Translations under genes and position numbers: made by a program
The notes under the pieces: generated by a model
The model's database searches: none
What the model was told of the DNA's origin: nothing
What the model saw: only the letters and a program-made list of their open reading frames with translations
In this document: piece after piece, positions 1-8,672 of the stretch
How positions within the stretch are numbered: the first letter of the stretch is position 1
Layout: every line of letters starts with the position of its first letter
Assembly: GCF_027257155.1 (NCBI RefSeq)
Contig: NZ_JAPWDU010000007.1
Span: 1 to 64,000 of the forward strand
Direction: 5' to 3'
Length of the DNA: 64,000 bases
Origin: Cerasicoccus sp. TK19100
Lineage (GTDB): Bacteria > Verrucomicrobiota > Verrucomicrobiia > Opitutales > Cerasicoccaceae

Positions 1-92
1 GGCTGCGCTTCGTCGCTACGCTCCTTGCTGACCCTAGGCTAATATGAGCCCGCGCCCTTGGCGCTCAGAATGATTGTCCGTTGGCCCGAGAG
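1..92. repeat. Dispersed repeat, copy cut by the window edge
   Basis: The first 90 or so bases resemble the right part of the nested inverted-repeat element at 43399-43464. Both read GGCTGCGCT, then CTCCTTGCT, then ACCCTAGGCTA, then a GC-rich stretch ending TTGGCGCTC. The words TGTCCGTTGGCCC at about 78-90 recur at 43263-43275. No reading frame spans it. It is probably one arm of a dispersed element whose rest lies outside the window. Confidence 0.5.
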
Positions 93-230
93 TGGTGTCA
101 GCTAAGTTCTATGCAGACTATGTTCGGTTGCTCAAGGTTGGGGTTCCGCCTTTAGGCGGCCATGCCAGTAAGGTGAGGCAACATGGCTATCTTTGCTAAC
201 TTCTGTTCAAAAAATACGTTACAATTCGCG

Positions 231-1328
231 TCACGCTGGCGCGTCGCTGCTGTCGTCCAGTTTGGTCATCGCAATGTTGGTCGCCAGGTCGCGGCGGACG
301 CGGTGGGAGAGGCCGCTCTTTTTCTCCACTTCTTTGCGAATCGTGGCGAGGCTGCGGGTGGGCACTGCGATGTGGACTACCGGCTCGCCGGGTTTTACCG
401 CTGGTAGTGTCGCCAAGCTGAGAATCACGCCGTCGCACGGGCTGGTCAGCGTGTATTGTGCCTGGCCGAGAATGGTGTAGTTCGTCGCAATGGGCTGCCC
501 GGCCTCAACCCAGTCACCCGCACCAATGTGGTAGCGCAGGATGCCGCCCAGCTCGGCGCGAACCCAGGTGGTTTTTTTGGCGCGTATTTGATAGGCGGGC
601 GGGATGTTTTCGCCGGTAAGCATGCCGAGCTTGATCAGGGTATTGCGTATGCCGCGCACGCCGAGCTCCAGGATGCCGCGCTCGATCTTCCAGGGTTCGC
701 CAGCTTCGAGAATGATCGTTGGGCAGCCGGCCTTGCACGCCTCACGGCGCAGTGAGCCCTCCGGGCCGCGGCCGTCGACGATCAGCGGGCAACCGAAGGC
801 GAGTGCGAGCTTGCGCGCATCGGGGTTGGAGAGATCGGCGCGCACGTTGGGGAAGTTGGTGCGCTGAAAGGCGGCCGAGTGCAGGTCGATACCGTAGTCG
901 CACTGGCAGACGATTTCCCGCATAAAAATTGCCGCAATGCGCGAGGCGAGGCTGCCGGTTTCGTTGCCGGGAAAGCTGCGGTTGAGGTCACGGCGGTCGG
1001 GCAGGTAGCGCTCGTGCGTCTCGAAGCCGAACACATTGACAACGGGTATTAAAAACAGCGTGCCGCAATCGATGGTGATCTGCTCGTCGTAAAGCAGGTC
1101 GTGGACAATGCCGGTGCCGTTAATTTCGTCGCCGTGGATGGCCGCGGAAATGAATACCTTGGGCCCGGGCTTGGCGCTGTGGATCACGCGCACGGGGAGG
1201 GCGATTTCGTCGCCGGTGTAAGTCTCGGATATTTTTAACCGCACGTCCCGCGACTCACCGGGTGGGATGGTTTCCATGCCGAGTTTGATGGGCTTTTGCT
1301 TGCGGCGGGTGGACTTGGCGGTGGGCAT
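231..1328 (-). CDS. Succinylglutamate desuccinylase/aspartoacylase family hydrolase
   Basis: A 365-residue member of the M14-like zinc amidohydrolase family (AstE/aspartoacylase). The zinc-site pattern is visible: AAIHGDEING (His and Glu ligands), a DLNR segment, and GIDLHSA with the third histidine. The C-terminal third resembles the beta domain of this family. I start at the ATG at 1328 (MPTAKS); the upstream extension is arginine-rich and unlike the family. It is the last gene of a minus-strand set with a RimK-type ligase and a RimB-like protease. In Pseudomonas and relatives such deacylases accompany RimK, so a role in trimming or processing a glutamate-containing amide is plausible. The substrate cannot be read from sequence. 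Confidence 0.85.
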   Translation of the reverse strand: MPTAKSTRRKQKPIKLGMETIPPGESRDVRLKISETYTGDEIALPVRVIHSAKPGPKVFISAAIHGDEINGTGIVHDLLYDEQITIDCGTLFLIPVVNVFGFETHERYLPDRRDLNRSFPGNETGSLASRIAAIFMREIVCQCDYGIDLHSAAFQRTNFPNVRADLSNPDARKLALAFGCPLIVDGRGPEGSLRREACKAGCPTIILEAGEPWKIERGILELGVRGIRNTLIKLGMLTGENIPPAYQIRAKKTTWVRAELGGILRYHIGAGDWVEAGQPIATNYTILGQAQYTLTSPCDGVILSLATLPAVKPGEPVVHIAVPTRSLATIRKEVEKKSGLSHRVRRDLATNIAMTKLDDSSDAPA

Positions 1329-1475
1329 TGCGTGGTGTGAGAAAACGCGTTGAATTGCGAAGGGTGCGGGGACCATAACGGCCCGCAAGGATGGGTTACA
1401 GGCTTGGTTAGTTCGTGGGGGCGGGTTGCGCCATTTGGGTTGTTACGAACTGAATTGGTTGTTTGGGCGCAGCTT

Positions 1476-1494
1476 GCGGAGCGGGACGCTCCGC
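1476..1494. repeat. GC hairpin between rimK and the aspartoacylase gene
   Basis: GCGGAGC, a 5-base loop, then GCTCCGC form a perfect 7-bp stem in the 193-bp gap between the RimK-like gene and the downstream hydrolase. No T-tract follows on either strand, so it looks more like a dispersed REP-type hairpin than a terminator. It could still affect read-through between the two genes. Confidence 0.4.
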
Positions 1495-1521
1495 GCTACC
1501 GTTAAGTTACTTGGTGCTGTT

Positions 1522-2706
1522 TTATGAGTTGTTCTTGGCCTTCGCCTTTTTGCGCTTCGGCTTCTTGAGGGGGAGGTAGTCGCGCAGTGTGTTTTTGCGA
1601 CCGTAGCACAGAAGAAGGTCGCCGGCGTGGATCTCGTCATCGCCCTTGGGCGCGGCGTGGACCTGCCCGCTGCGATTGATGCTGAGCACGATGACATCGC
1701 GCTCGCGCAGACCGCTGTCGGCAATGCTTTTACCTGCCAGGTTGGAGTCAGTGCCGACGGTGAATTCCGCCACCTGAAAGCCACGTGCGAGGCCAAGGCG
1801 CTGCCGGATGTCGAGGTCGTCGAAGCGAACGTTTTCGACGAGGTAGTCCACAATGGCCCCCGCGACATCGACATTCGTGGCGTTTTCAATGCCTTCGAGG
1901 CCGGGCGAGGAATTGACCTCCATGATCACAGGGCCGTCCGCGCCTTCCAGCATGTCGACGCCTGCCACGCGCAGACCAAGGATTTGCGCGGCGCGCACGG
2001 CGGTGCGCTCGTATTCTTCGGTCAGGGTGACGGATTCGGTCTCGCCGCCCCGGTGGACGTTACTGCGGAACTCCGTGCCCACGGCCTTGCGGCGCATGGC
2101 GGCGACGACGCGGTCGCCCACGACGAAGGCGCGAATGTCCTTGCCGCGGCTTTCGCTGACGAATTTTTGAATGAGCACGTTGAGCGACTTCGATTGGAGC
2201 GTCTCGATGATGGCTTCGGCGATTTTAATCGAGTCCGCCAAAATGACGCCGACGCCCTGCGTGCCCTCCAGGAGTTTCACAATGACGGGCGCGCCGCCCA
2301 CGCGCTCAATGGCGGGGAGGACGTCCTTGCGGTCGCGGACAAAGGCCGATGGCGCGATGCCGAGATCGTAGCGGCTGAGCACCTGGAGGCTGCGCAGCTT
2401 GTCGCGGGAAATGATGATGGACTGCGAGGGGTTGGCGCTCCACACGCCCATTTGCTCGAACTGCCGCACGACGGCTGCGCCGTAGAACGTGACCGAGGAG
2501 CCGATGCGCGGGATGACGGCGTCGTATTCGCTGAGTCGGCGCGAGCGAAAAGTGAGGCTCGGGTGCTTTGACTCGACATAGATGCCGAACTTGAGCGGGT
2601 CCAAGACCTTTGGTTTATGCCCGCGCTTGGTGCAGGCTTCGCGAATGCGCTTAGTGCTGTAGCAGCGCGGCGCTCGGGAAATGATGGCGATTTTTAAAGG
2701 GTCCAT
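1522..2706 (-). CDS. RimK-type ATP-grasp ligase with C-terminal TrkA-C (RCK_C) domain
   Basis: A 394-residue ATP-grasp enzyme of the RimK family, which joins glutamate or similar amino acids to a carboxylate through an acyl-phosphate. Seen: pre-ATP-grasp part (1-100), VIVKLLEGTQGVGV glycine loop, IQKFVSE, and the metal-binding EVNSSPGLEG. About residues 300-380 form a second domain (AEFTVG..LAGKSI..LRERDVIVLSI..GDLLLCYG) of the TrkA-C type, a ligand-sensing module usually found in K+ channel regulators. A lysine-rich tail follows. I use the ATG at 2706 (MDPLKIAII) because the upstream extension is arginine-rich noise. The fusion suggests ligand control of the ligase (inference). Confidence 0.88.
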   Translation of the reverse strand: MDPLKIAIISRAPRCYSTKRIREACTKRGHKPKVLDPLKFGIYVESKHPSLTFRSRRLSEYDAVIPRIGSSVTFYGAAVVRQFEQMGVWSANPSQSIIISRDKLRSLQVLSRYDLGIAPSAFVRDRKDVLPAIERVGGAPVIVKLLEGTQGVGVILADSIKIAEAIIETLQSKSLNVLIQKFVSESRGKDIRAFVVGDRVVAAMRRKAVGTEFRSNVHRGGETESVTLTEEYERTAVRAAQILGLRVAGVDMLEGADGPVIMEVNSSPGLEGIENATNVDVAGAIVDYLVENVRFDDLDIRQRLGLARGFQVAEFTVGTDSNLAGKSIADSGLRERDVIVLSINRSGQVHAAPKGDDEIHAGDLLLCYGRKNTLRDYLPLKKPKRKKAKAKNNS

Positions 2707-2723
2707 TGGGAAAGAGTGTTGGT

Positions 2724-3119
2724 TTATAAATGAAAGCCGGCCTCGATGTTGTTTCCATCGGGGTCGATGAGGTAGGCGGCGTAATAATCGTAGCCGTCGT
2801 CTTCGGGTTGGCCGTTGCACTTGCCGCCGTGGGCGAGGCCTGCGGCGTGGAAGGCGTCCACTGCTTCTTTGCTATCGGCCTTGAACGCCAAGTGGATGGG
2901 GCGGGTGGCGTCCTTGCTGACCGGGCTGCCATGGTAGTCGCCGTCTGGTGGCGTTTCCCCCATCCAAATGAAGGGATACTCGGATTCGCCGGATATGATG
3001 ACGGCGTTGATGTGCGGTTGACGCTGGGTAATGCGCACACCAAGCGGTGCGAGGCACGCCTCGTAAAAGGCGGCACTGCGCGTGATGTCATTCACGAAAA
3101 AGCCGATATGGTCGAACAT
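2724..3119 (-). CDS. VOC (glyoxalase/bleomycin resistance) family protein
   Basis: A 131-residue single VOC unit: MFDHIGFFVNDITRS start, PIHLAFKADS in the middle, and DPDGNNIEAGF at the end, typical of the paired beta-alpha-beta3 fold. The histidine near the start and the glutamate near the end fit metal-ligand positions. It lies 17 bp upstream of the RimK-like gene and 12 bp downstream of the RimB-like gene, so it is probably co-transcribed. VOC proteins range from dioxygenases to isomerases and resistance proteins, so the reaction is unknown. Confidence 0.85.
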   Translation of the reverse strand: MFDHIGFFVNDITRSAAFYEACLAPLGVRITQRQPHINAVIISGESEYPFIWMGETPPDGDYHGSPVSKDATRPIHLAFKADSKEAVDAFHAAGLAHGGKCNGQPEDDGYDYYAAYLIDPDGNNIEAGFHL

Positions 3120-3131
3120 GGTAGCGGGCGG

Positions 3132-3596
3132 TTAGTGGATTTGCGGTTTTTTCCGTTTCCCGTGGAGATATTTTTGGCTGGAGTCGACGACGAAATCACC
3201 GGCGAGTGCTTCACGCCCCAAAAGCACGCGGCAAATCATGTGGTGGCGGTTGACGAGGGAGAAGGTGACTTTCTTGCGTCGGCGGCCGATCTTGAGTGTG
3301 GTTTCCACTTTTACCCGGCGCTGCAGCTGGCCGTTGCTGGAGCGGACCTTCTGCTCTTTCACGATGTCGGCCTCGATCTCCTGGGTCAGCGAGGCGTCTT
3401 TGCGGTCGGCGGCGAGGGTGAAGCGCACGCGGCCATTGGGCAGCAACTGAATGTTGCGCACATCGAGCGCGGAGCTCTTGGCCCCGGTGTCGGCTTTGGC
3501 GACGAGGTTGGCGGCTCCCCAATCGGGCAGGTCGATGGTTTCCTTCCAGCCGATGGGCACAGGCGGGCGCGGTGATTTCTTATGGGTGGTAGCCAT
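3132..3596 (-). CDS. RimB-like retropepsin-type protease (ATP-dependent zinc protease family)
   Basis: A 154-residue protein of the family once called RimK-associated ATP-dependent zinc protease (DUF785) and now regarded as a single-domain retropepsin-like aspartyl protease. The active-site signature is ADTGAKSSAL at about residues 34-43, and LLGREAL near the C terminus matches the second conserved motif. It is the first gene of the minus-strand operon with the VOC, RimK and aspartoacylase-like genes. In Pseudomonas RimB acts with RimK on poly-glutamate tails of ribosomal protein S6. The target here is unknown. Confidence 0.85.
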   Translation of the reverse strand: MATTHKKSPRPPVPIGWKETIDLPDWGAANLVAKADTGAKSSALDVRNIQLLPNGRVRFTLAADRKDASLTQEIEADIVKEQKVRSSNGQLQRRVKVETTLKIGRRRKKVTFSLVNRHHMICRVLLGREALAGDFVVDSSQKYLHGKRKKPQIH

Positions 3597-3695
3597 GCAA
3601 GTGATCCGTAGGTTACTATATTACGCCAATTTTACCAACCGATAAAAAACATTTGTCGTCCAGGGCAAAAGGGGGATAAATGTAAGTTACCACTT

Positions 3696-4865
3696 ATGGC
3701 TGAACCAATGACTGAATTACTCGACGCCCTGCCGGACCTACGCGAACGGCTCGCTGGGCGTCGTGAACTGCTGTTGGCCAATGCCGTGATGTTCAGTGAA
3801 ATCCCATCGCACACATTCGAGGAAGCCGAGCGCGCGCGCTTCATGATGGACCGCCTGATCGAGGCCGGCTGTCAAAATGTGTCAACGGATGAGCTGGGCA
3901 ACGCGGTTGGCATTCACCCGGGCAAGACCGGTAAGCGAAACATCCTTGTTTCCGCTCACCTGGACACGCCTTTCGCCAAATCGGTCGACCATGCCGTGCA
4001 GGTAAATCCGGACAGCATCGTTGGCCCCAGCATCATGGACAACTCCCTCGGCCTCGCCGCCGTGGTGACCTTGCCCACGCTCCTGGAACAGCTCGGCATC
4101 GAACTGAATGACAACCTGGTGCTGCTGGGCTCGACCCGAAGCATGGGCAAGGGCGACATCGAAGGCATGCGCTTTTTCCTGGAGAACAACCAATTGCCGA
4201 TGCGCGCTGGTGTGCTCTGCGAGGGGGCCACGCTAGGCCGCCTCAGCTACAGCTCACTGGGCGTGATCCGCGGTACGATCGACTGCCAGGTAAAGCGCGG
4301 TGCTACGGGCCTTGCCGCCGGTGGTGCGATACCCGTGCTGAACCGCCTGATGACGAAGATGCTGGAAATCCCGCTACCACAGGACCCGGTAACACAGCTC
4401 ATCATGGGCTCCATTTATGGGGGCACGACTTATAACACCACCGCGCGCGATGCGCATCTGCTTTTCGAAATCCGCAGCGAAGGCGCGGGCGTCGCGAGTG
4501 AAATTTTCGAGCAAATTGAGGCCGTGGTGGCCGAGACCAGCTCGATGACTGGTGCCATGGCGGACCTGAAGAAAGTCGGCAACCGCAAGAATAACTCGAT
4601 CAGCTTTAACCACCCGCTCGTGCGCGGGGCGCGGCGCATCCTCAAGGCCCTGGAGGTCGAGGACCACGCGGCACCGTCCACGGGTGAGCTCAGCACCTTG
4701 CTGGGCCGCGACATCCCCTCCCTCGTCATTGGCCTGACCAACGGCGAGCACCGACACGACTACAACGAGACGATTGAGATCGAGCCGATTTTTGCCGGCC
4801 TGGCTCAGCTCATCACCCTGCTGCAAGCAATAGATGGAGGATACTGCGATGTCGACGAAGCTTGA
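3696..4865 (+). CDS. M20/M42-like peptidase homologue lacking the catalytic glutamate pair
   Basis: A 389-residue protein with the overall plan of M20/M42 di-zinc peptidases: SAHLDTPF (H88, D90), PSIMDNSLG (D115 as bridging ligand) and GEHRHDYNETIE near the C terminus. Where active enzymes carry the adjacent catalytic and metal-bridging glutamates (TVGEEG-like), this protein reads STRSMG at 146-151. It may therefore be inactive or altered in chemistry. Its 3' end overlaps the glucosyl-3-phosphoglycerate synthase gene by 17 bp, which suggests translational coupling and a shared role. A GGGGG run followed by ATGTAA sits just upstream at 3671-3683, so the alternative start at 3708 is also possible. 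Confidence 0.75.
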   Translation: MAEPMTELLDALPDLRERLAGRRELLLANAVMFSEIPSHTFEEAERARFMMDRLIEAGCQNVSTDELGNAVGIHPGKTGKRNILVSAHLDTPFAKSVDHAVQVNPDSIVGPSIMDNSLGLAAVVTLPTLLEQLGIELNDNLVLLGSTRSMGKGDIEGMRFFLENNQLPMRAGVLCEGATLGRLSYSSLGVIRGTIDCQVKRGATGLAAGGAIPVLNRLMTKMLEIPLPQDPVTQLIMGSIYGGTTYNTTARDAHLLFEIRSEGAGVASEIFEQIEAVVAETSSMTGAMADLKKVGNRKNNSISFNHPLVRGARRILKALEVEDHAAPSTGELSTLLGRDIPSLVIGLTNGEHRHDYNETIEIEPIFAGLAQLITLLQAIDGGYCDVDEA

Positions 4866-5826
4866 AAAATGGATTAAGTCCAACACCTTTCACCATAGCC
4901 AGTTCTTCGACCAGATGGAGCTGCTCAAACAGAAGGAAAAAACGGGGCTGACGATCTCCCTGTGCATCCCGACGCTCAACGAGGAGGCGACGATCGGTAA
5001 GGAAATTGTCATCTTCCGCTCCGAGCTGATGGAGCGCTATCCGCTGGTGGACGAAATTGCGGTGATCGACTCCGGCTCCACGGACAAGACGCTGGAAGTG
5101 GCCTCGTCTTTTGGCGCGGATACCTACTTCGCGGGTGACATTTTGCCCGAGCAGGGGCACAAGCGCGGCAAGGGGGAAAACCTTTGGAAGGCAATTCACC
5201 AGCTTAAGGGCGACATCATTTGCTATGTCGACGCCGACATTAAAAACATCCACCCGCGCTTTTGCTATGGCCTCGTCGCGCCGCTGCTCTACCGCCCAGA
5301 GGTGCATTATGTGAAGGCGTTTTACGACCGTCCGCTGGCGTTCTCGCAAGGCATCCGCCCCAGTGGCGGTGGACGGGTAACGGAGATTCTCGTGCGCCCG
5401 CTCTTCTCACTGTTTTACCCGGAGCTCACGGGCCTCGTGCAGCCGCTTTCAGGCGAATACGCCGTGCGCCGCGAGGTACTGGAGCGCATCCCGTTCCCGA
5501 TCGGCTACGGCGTGGAAACATCCCACATTATGGATGTTTACAAGCAGTGGGGGCTCGAAGCCTTCGGCCAGACGGACCTCGACAAGCGTGTGCACCGTAA
5601 CCAGGAAACCCTCTCGCTGGGCAAGATGAGCTTCGGCATATTGCAGAGTTTCCTCGGCCGCATGAAGGGCATGGGCATGGAAGGTGATTTGCCGGAGATG
5701 CACAACATTCTCCGCCAGTTCCAAGCCGTCGATCAGCGGTATGAGCAAAAGCTCTTCGAGATCGTCGAGGAGGAGCGCCCGCCGATGATTGACATCCCGC
5801 AATATCGCGAGAAGATGGGCTACTAG
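4849..5826 (+). CDS. gpgS: Glucosyl-3-phosphoglycerate synthase (GT81)
   Basis: A 325-residue GT-A enzyme matching GpgS, which transfers glucose from an NDP-glucose to 3-phosphoglycerate, the first step to the compatible solute glucosylglycerate. Seen: CIPTLNEEATIG at 39-50, DSGSTD at 74-79, the metal-binding YVDAD at 126-130, a glycine-rich GGGRVTE acceptor loop and the GYGVETSHIMD region typical of the family. The ATG at 4849 is preceded by TGGAGG at 4835-4840; this is the best start although the frame opens at 4834. The start lies inside the preceding peptidase-like gene. A dedicated phosphatase is not adjacent; HAD candidates lie at about 39.7 and 43.6 kb. Confidence 0.88.
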   Translation: MSTKLEKWIKSNTFHHSQFFDQMELLKQKEKTGLTISLCIPTLNEEATIGKEIVIFRSELMERYPLVDEIAVIDSGSTDKTLEVASSFGADTYFAGDILPEQGHKRGKGENLWKAIHQLKGDIICYVDADIKNIHPRFCYGLVAPLLYRPEVHYVKAFYDRPLAFSQGIRPSGGGRVTEILVRPLFSLFYPELTGLVQPLSGEYAVRREVLERIPFPIGYGVETSHIMDVYKQWGLEAFGQTDLDKRVHRNQETLSLGKMSFGILQSFLGRMKGMGMEGDLPEMHNILRQFQAVDQRYEQKLFEIVEEERPPMIDIPQYREKMGY

Positions 5827-5827
5827 C

Positions 5828-6319
5828 ATGGTGCCCCGTCGCTTGCGCGCAGTGGTGGGGGTGGCCTTGGTGGCTGCCTCCGGCTGCCTGGTCACCAGTT
5901 GCCGCGAGCCGGGCCCGCCCGTGTGGGAATCTGGCAGCGAAGTTTTCCTGCTCGATGTGGGCGCGTATTGCTCGGGGTTTGAATTGCCGGGCCCCGAGAC
6001 TACGGGCTATACCAGTATGGGTGGCGGTGATTACGGTGGCATGATCGGTGTGCGTTTCGATGGCCAAGGCATTGAGCAACTGAGCTCCGGTGGCTCGTCT
6101 TACTGGGTCGAATATTACGACGCAGATTTGGACGAGATTTCCATTACTGGGCAAACGGCCGTGCCACTCTATTTCGTGATCCGCTATGGCGTGGTCGATG
6201 AGCTGGAGGTGTTCGTCGAGCGCCAGGTGATACACGCCGGCATCATTGATTTCACCTACGACTTCGATGAGGCGCGAAGCAAGGCCAAGCGCATCGTGCG
6301 CGATCTGCGCGCCCGGTGA
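5828..6319 (+). CDS. Predicted lipoprotein of unknown function
   Basis: A 163-residue protein starting with MVPRRLR, a hydrophobic stretch and a lipobox-like LVTSC followed by REPGPPVW, so it is probably a lipid-anchored periplasmic or outer-membrane protein. The middle is glycine/tyrosine-rich (TSMGGGDYGG). The C terminus contains a charged helix ending in KRIVRDLRAR. I recognise no family. It begins 1 bp after the GpgS stop codon, so it is probably translated from the same transcript. The upstream in-frame extension overlaps gpgS and is unlikely. Confidence 0.7.
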   Translation: MVPRRLRAVVGVALVAASGCLVTSCREPGPPVWESGSEVFLLDVGAYCSGFELPGPETTGYTSMGGGDYGGMIGVRFDGQGIEQLSSGGSSYWVEYYDADLDEISITGQTAVPLYFVIRYGVVDELEVFVERQVIHAGIIDFTYDFDEARSKAKRIVRDLRAR

Positions 6320-6413
6320 AGATTTCGGTAAAAACCGGCTTAAAGATACAATATCGTTTGCTAACGGGCATATTTGCAGTAAGAACTAATACACAACGGC
6401 TTGCCGTTACCCT

Positions 6414-7847
6414 ATGAGAGTTGCCATCGTTCATTACCACTTGAAGCCCGGGGGAGTCACGCGGGTGGTCGAGAACGCATTTGCCTCAATGGAGGGGCGG
6501 GGCGTGCAAATGGCCGCCTTTTCCGGAGAACCCTACACGGGTGATGCGCTGATCCAGACCGCTGTTGTGCCCGGGCTGTCTTACACGCAGGCCAATGAAA
6601 AGCCTGACCCGGGTGCGCTCTGGTTTTCGCTCAAGAAAGCCGCCCGCGAAGCGCTCGGCGGCGAACCGGACGTATGGCACATTCACAACCACTGCCTCGG
6701 CAAAAACATGGCGATGCCTCAGGTGGTTGAACGCTTGGCGGCGGAGACGCCGGTGCTGCTGCAGATCCATGATTTCGCCGAAGACGGGCGCCCGGGCAAC
6801 TACGCCGCGATTTCCTCGCAGACGCCCAACATGGATAAGCTCTACCCGCAGGCCTCTCAGGTGCACTACGGGCTGCTGAATTCCCGCGATTTAAGCTTCC
6901 TCACACAAAGTAACTTTGCAACGCAAAGCCTGCACCTTTTGCCCAATCCGATTGCCGTGCCCGAGCTGCCGCCCGAGCGTGCGACGCTATCGGGCTTTGA
7001 GGGGCGGCGTTTGTTGCTTTACCCGACGCGTGCCATTCGTCGCAAAAACCTGGGTGAGCTGATTCTGTGGTCGGCCATGGCGGAGGAGGACCAGCTGTTT
7101 GCCACCACGCTCACTCCGGCCAACCCGGCGGCGCGGCCGATCTACGACCGCTGGCTGGAGTTTGCCGGAAGCCTGGGCCTGCCGGTTCGCTTCGCGCTGG
7201 GTGAACACGTATCGTTGTCTTTCCCCGAGCTGATGTCGGCCGCCGATGCGATCATTTCGACGAGCGTGGCAGAGGGCTTTGGCTTGGCTTTCCTGGAGCC
7301 GTATCTGTTCCACAAGCCGCTGGTGGGGCGGAATCTGCCCGACATTACAAGTGATTTTACGAACGCGGATGTCGACCTGTCGTCGCTCTATGACCGGATG
7401 ATGGTCCCGCTTGACTGGGTGGGCGAGGCGCTGATTCGGGAGACGCTGGACGCCGCCCTGCGCGATTATTACACGGCTTACAATTGCGTGCTGCCCTTGG
7501 CGGCAGTGGATGAAGCCTTCGACGCAATGACCGCCGGCGGCAAGGTGGAGTTTGGCCGCTTGTCGGAAGCTTTGCAGGAGAAAGTAATCTTGCACGTTAA
7601 CGCCAACTCTGCATCGCAAAGTGAAATTGCACCGGCTTCGCTGGGCTTGGATTCAGCGGGAGGCTGCATTGCCAGCAACCGTGAGCTGATTGCGCAAAAC
7701 TTCAGCCTCGACCGTTACGGAGAAAACCTGAAGACGATCTATGAGAAGGTCGCGCAATCCGCCGTTGAGCCGCTAAAGTATGCGTCGCACCAGACGGTGT
7801 TGGATCAGTTCCTGGACCCGCAGCGTTTCAATCTGCTGCGGACTTAG
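6414..7847 (+). CDS. GT-B glycosyltransferase (GT4-like)
   Basis: A 477-residue GT-B fold protein: HYHLKPGGVTRVVENA is the N-terminal nucleotide-sugar loop, IHNHCLGKN and LLQIHDFAEDG follow, and TSVAEGFGLAFLEP at about 285-298 is the EX7E-type donor site of retaining GT4 enzymes. It lies about 95 bp downstream of the gpgS-lipoprotein pair on the same strand, so a role in glycosylating glycerate- or lipid-linked acceptors is possible but unproven. Two copies of the ACTTTGC-type palindrome lie inside the frame (6906-6929 and 7605-7624). Both are read in the same phase, giving SNFATQS and NSASQS. The C-terminal 100 residues are not typical of GT4. Confidence 0.8.
   Translation: MRVAIVHYHLKPGGVTRVVENAFASMEGRGVQMAAFSGEPYTGDALIQTAVVPGLSYTQANEKPDPGALWFSLKKAAREALGGEPDVWHIHNHCLGKNMAMPQVVERLAAETPVLLQIHDFAEDGRPGNYAAISSQTPNMDKLYPQASQVHYGLLNSRDLSFLTQSNFATQSLHLLPNPIAVPELPPERATLSGFEGRRLLLYPTRAIRRKNLGELILWSAMAEEDQLFATTLTPANPAARPIYDRWLEFAGSLGLPVRFALGEHVSLSFPELMSAADAIISTSVAEGFGLAFLEPYLFHKPLVGRNLPDITSDFTNADVDLSSLYDRMMVPLDWVGEALIRETLDAALRDYYTAYNCVLPLAAVDEAFDAMTAGGKVEFGRLSEALQEKVILHVNANSASQSEIAPASLGLDSAGGCIASNRELIAQNFSLDRYGENLKTIYEKVAQSAVEPLKYASHQTVLDQFLDPQRFNLLRT
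6906..6929. repeat. ACTTTGC-type palindrome inside a gene
   Basis: CAAAGTAACTTTGCAACGCA followed by AAGC matches the short palindromic repeat seen between genes at 58.5, 61.6 and 63.1 kb. Here it lies in the glycosyltransferase frame and encodes SNFATQS. Confidence 0.5.
7605..7624. repeat. Second ACTTTGC-type palindrome in the same gene
   Basis: AACTCTGCATCGCAAAGTGA is a slightly diverged copy of the same palindrome, read in the same phase as the copy at 6906 and giving NSASQS. Confidence 0.4.
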
Positions 7848-7858
7848 TCGGCCTTTGC

Positions 7859-8563
7859 CTATTCCTTATTCGCCTTGATCCCGATGGTGGACATGGGCAA
7901 TTCGCTCGCATAGAGGTGGGAAATGTCGCCTACGCCCAAGCAGCGTGGCGTTGCGACTTGATCGTTTCGCTCATCGAACAGAATCGTGGTGACACTGCTG
8001 GGTGGCAGGAAAAAACCAGTCCAGACCAGTGGCATGGGAATGTTTAGCAGGCGTGAGAGGAGGGTGAGTCCAAATCCTCCGTGGCAAAAAAGCCCGATTT
8101 TGAGGCGGTTGGGATTTGCAATTCGATAGGTTTGACCGGCTCTCTCATAGCCAAGGCCGGCTATGAATTGATCAGCCTCGCGGCATAGTGTGTCGTAGCC
8201 GATGCGGAAGGCCGGGTCGTCCAGCGGGGGGACGTCGGACCAGTTTGCGCATGTGTAGGTGTGGTCGTCCAGATGGACGGAGTGCCCGTGAAGATCGAAG
8301 GCACATATGTTTCCCAGACCTTCCTCGCTAATCCGGGGCCAGTCCAATTCTCGGGTCCACTCAAGCGTTGTCGGTTCGAGGCCGAGGGCTTTGGCAGTGT
8401 AGCGCGCGGTGTCTTGAGCGCGCCCCATTGGAGAGCAGAAAATTCGGTCAAGGCCTTGCTTGGCAAGTCGTGTGGCTAGCGCTTGGGCTTCCAAGTGACC
8501 GGCTGGCGTGATGGTATTGTTGGCATAGTCGGGATCGGCGTGGCGGATTAAATAGATACGCAT
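7859..8563 (-). CDS. Histidine phosphatase family protein
   Basis: A 234-residue phosphoglycerate-mutase-type phosphatase. The N-terminal MRIYLIRHADPDY holds the catalytic RH(G/A) motif, FCSPMGRAQDTA carries the second arginine, and LFCHGGFG near the C terminus supplies the second catalytic histidine. Substrates in this family vary widely (sugar phosphates, nucleotides, alpha-ribazole phosphate), so none is assigned. It ends 11 bp from the convergent glycosyltransferase gene and starts with a clear ATG at 8563. Confidence 0.85.
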   Translation of the reverse strand: MRIYLIRHADPDYANNTITPAGHLEAQALATRLAKQGLDRIFCSPMGRAQDTARYTAKALGLEPTTLEWTRELDWPRISEEGLGNICAFDLHGHSVHLDDHTYTCANWSDVPPLDDPAFRIGYDTLCREADQFIAGLGYERAGQTYRIANPNRLKIGLFCHGGFGLTLLSRLLNIPMPLVWTGFFLPPSSVTTILFDERNDQVATPRCLGVGDISHLYASELPMSTIGIKANKE

Positions 8564-8672
8564 AAAGTAAGCTATGAAAGCTCGTTAATGCGCAAAGTCA
8601 CTCCCTATCCTTGCTGAATGTCTCGATCCCAGTTCGCGAAGTGGGGAATGGCTTTGTATTGTAGCAAGTTGA

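Noticed and set aside
183-480. Small plus-strand frames at the left edge
   Set aside because: They overlap the 3' end of the aspartoacylase-like gene on the other strand and show no protein features.
1627-2571. 314-codon plus-strand frame over the RimK-like gene
   Set aside because: Antisense shadow; the minus-strand RimK motifs are unambiguous.
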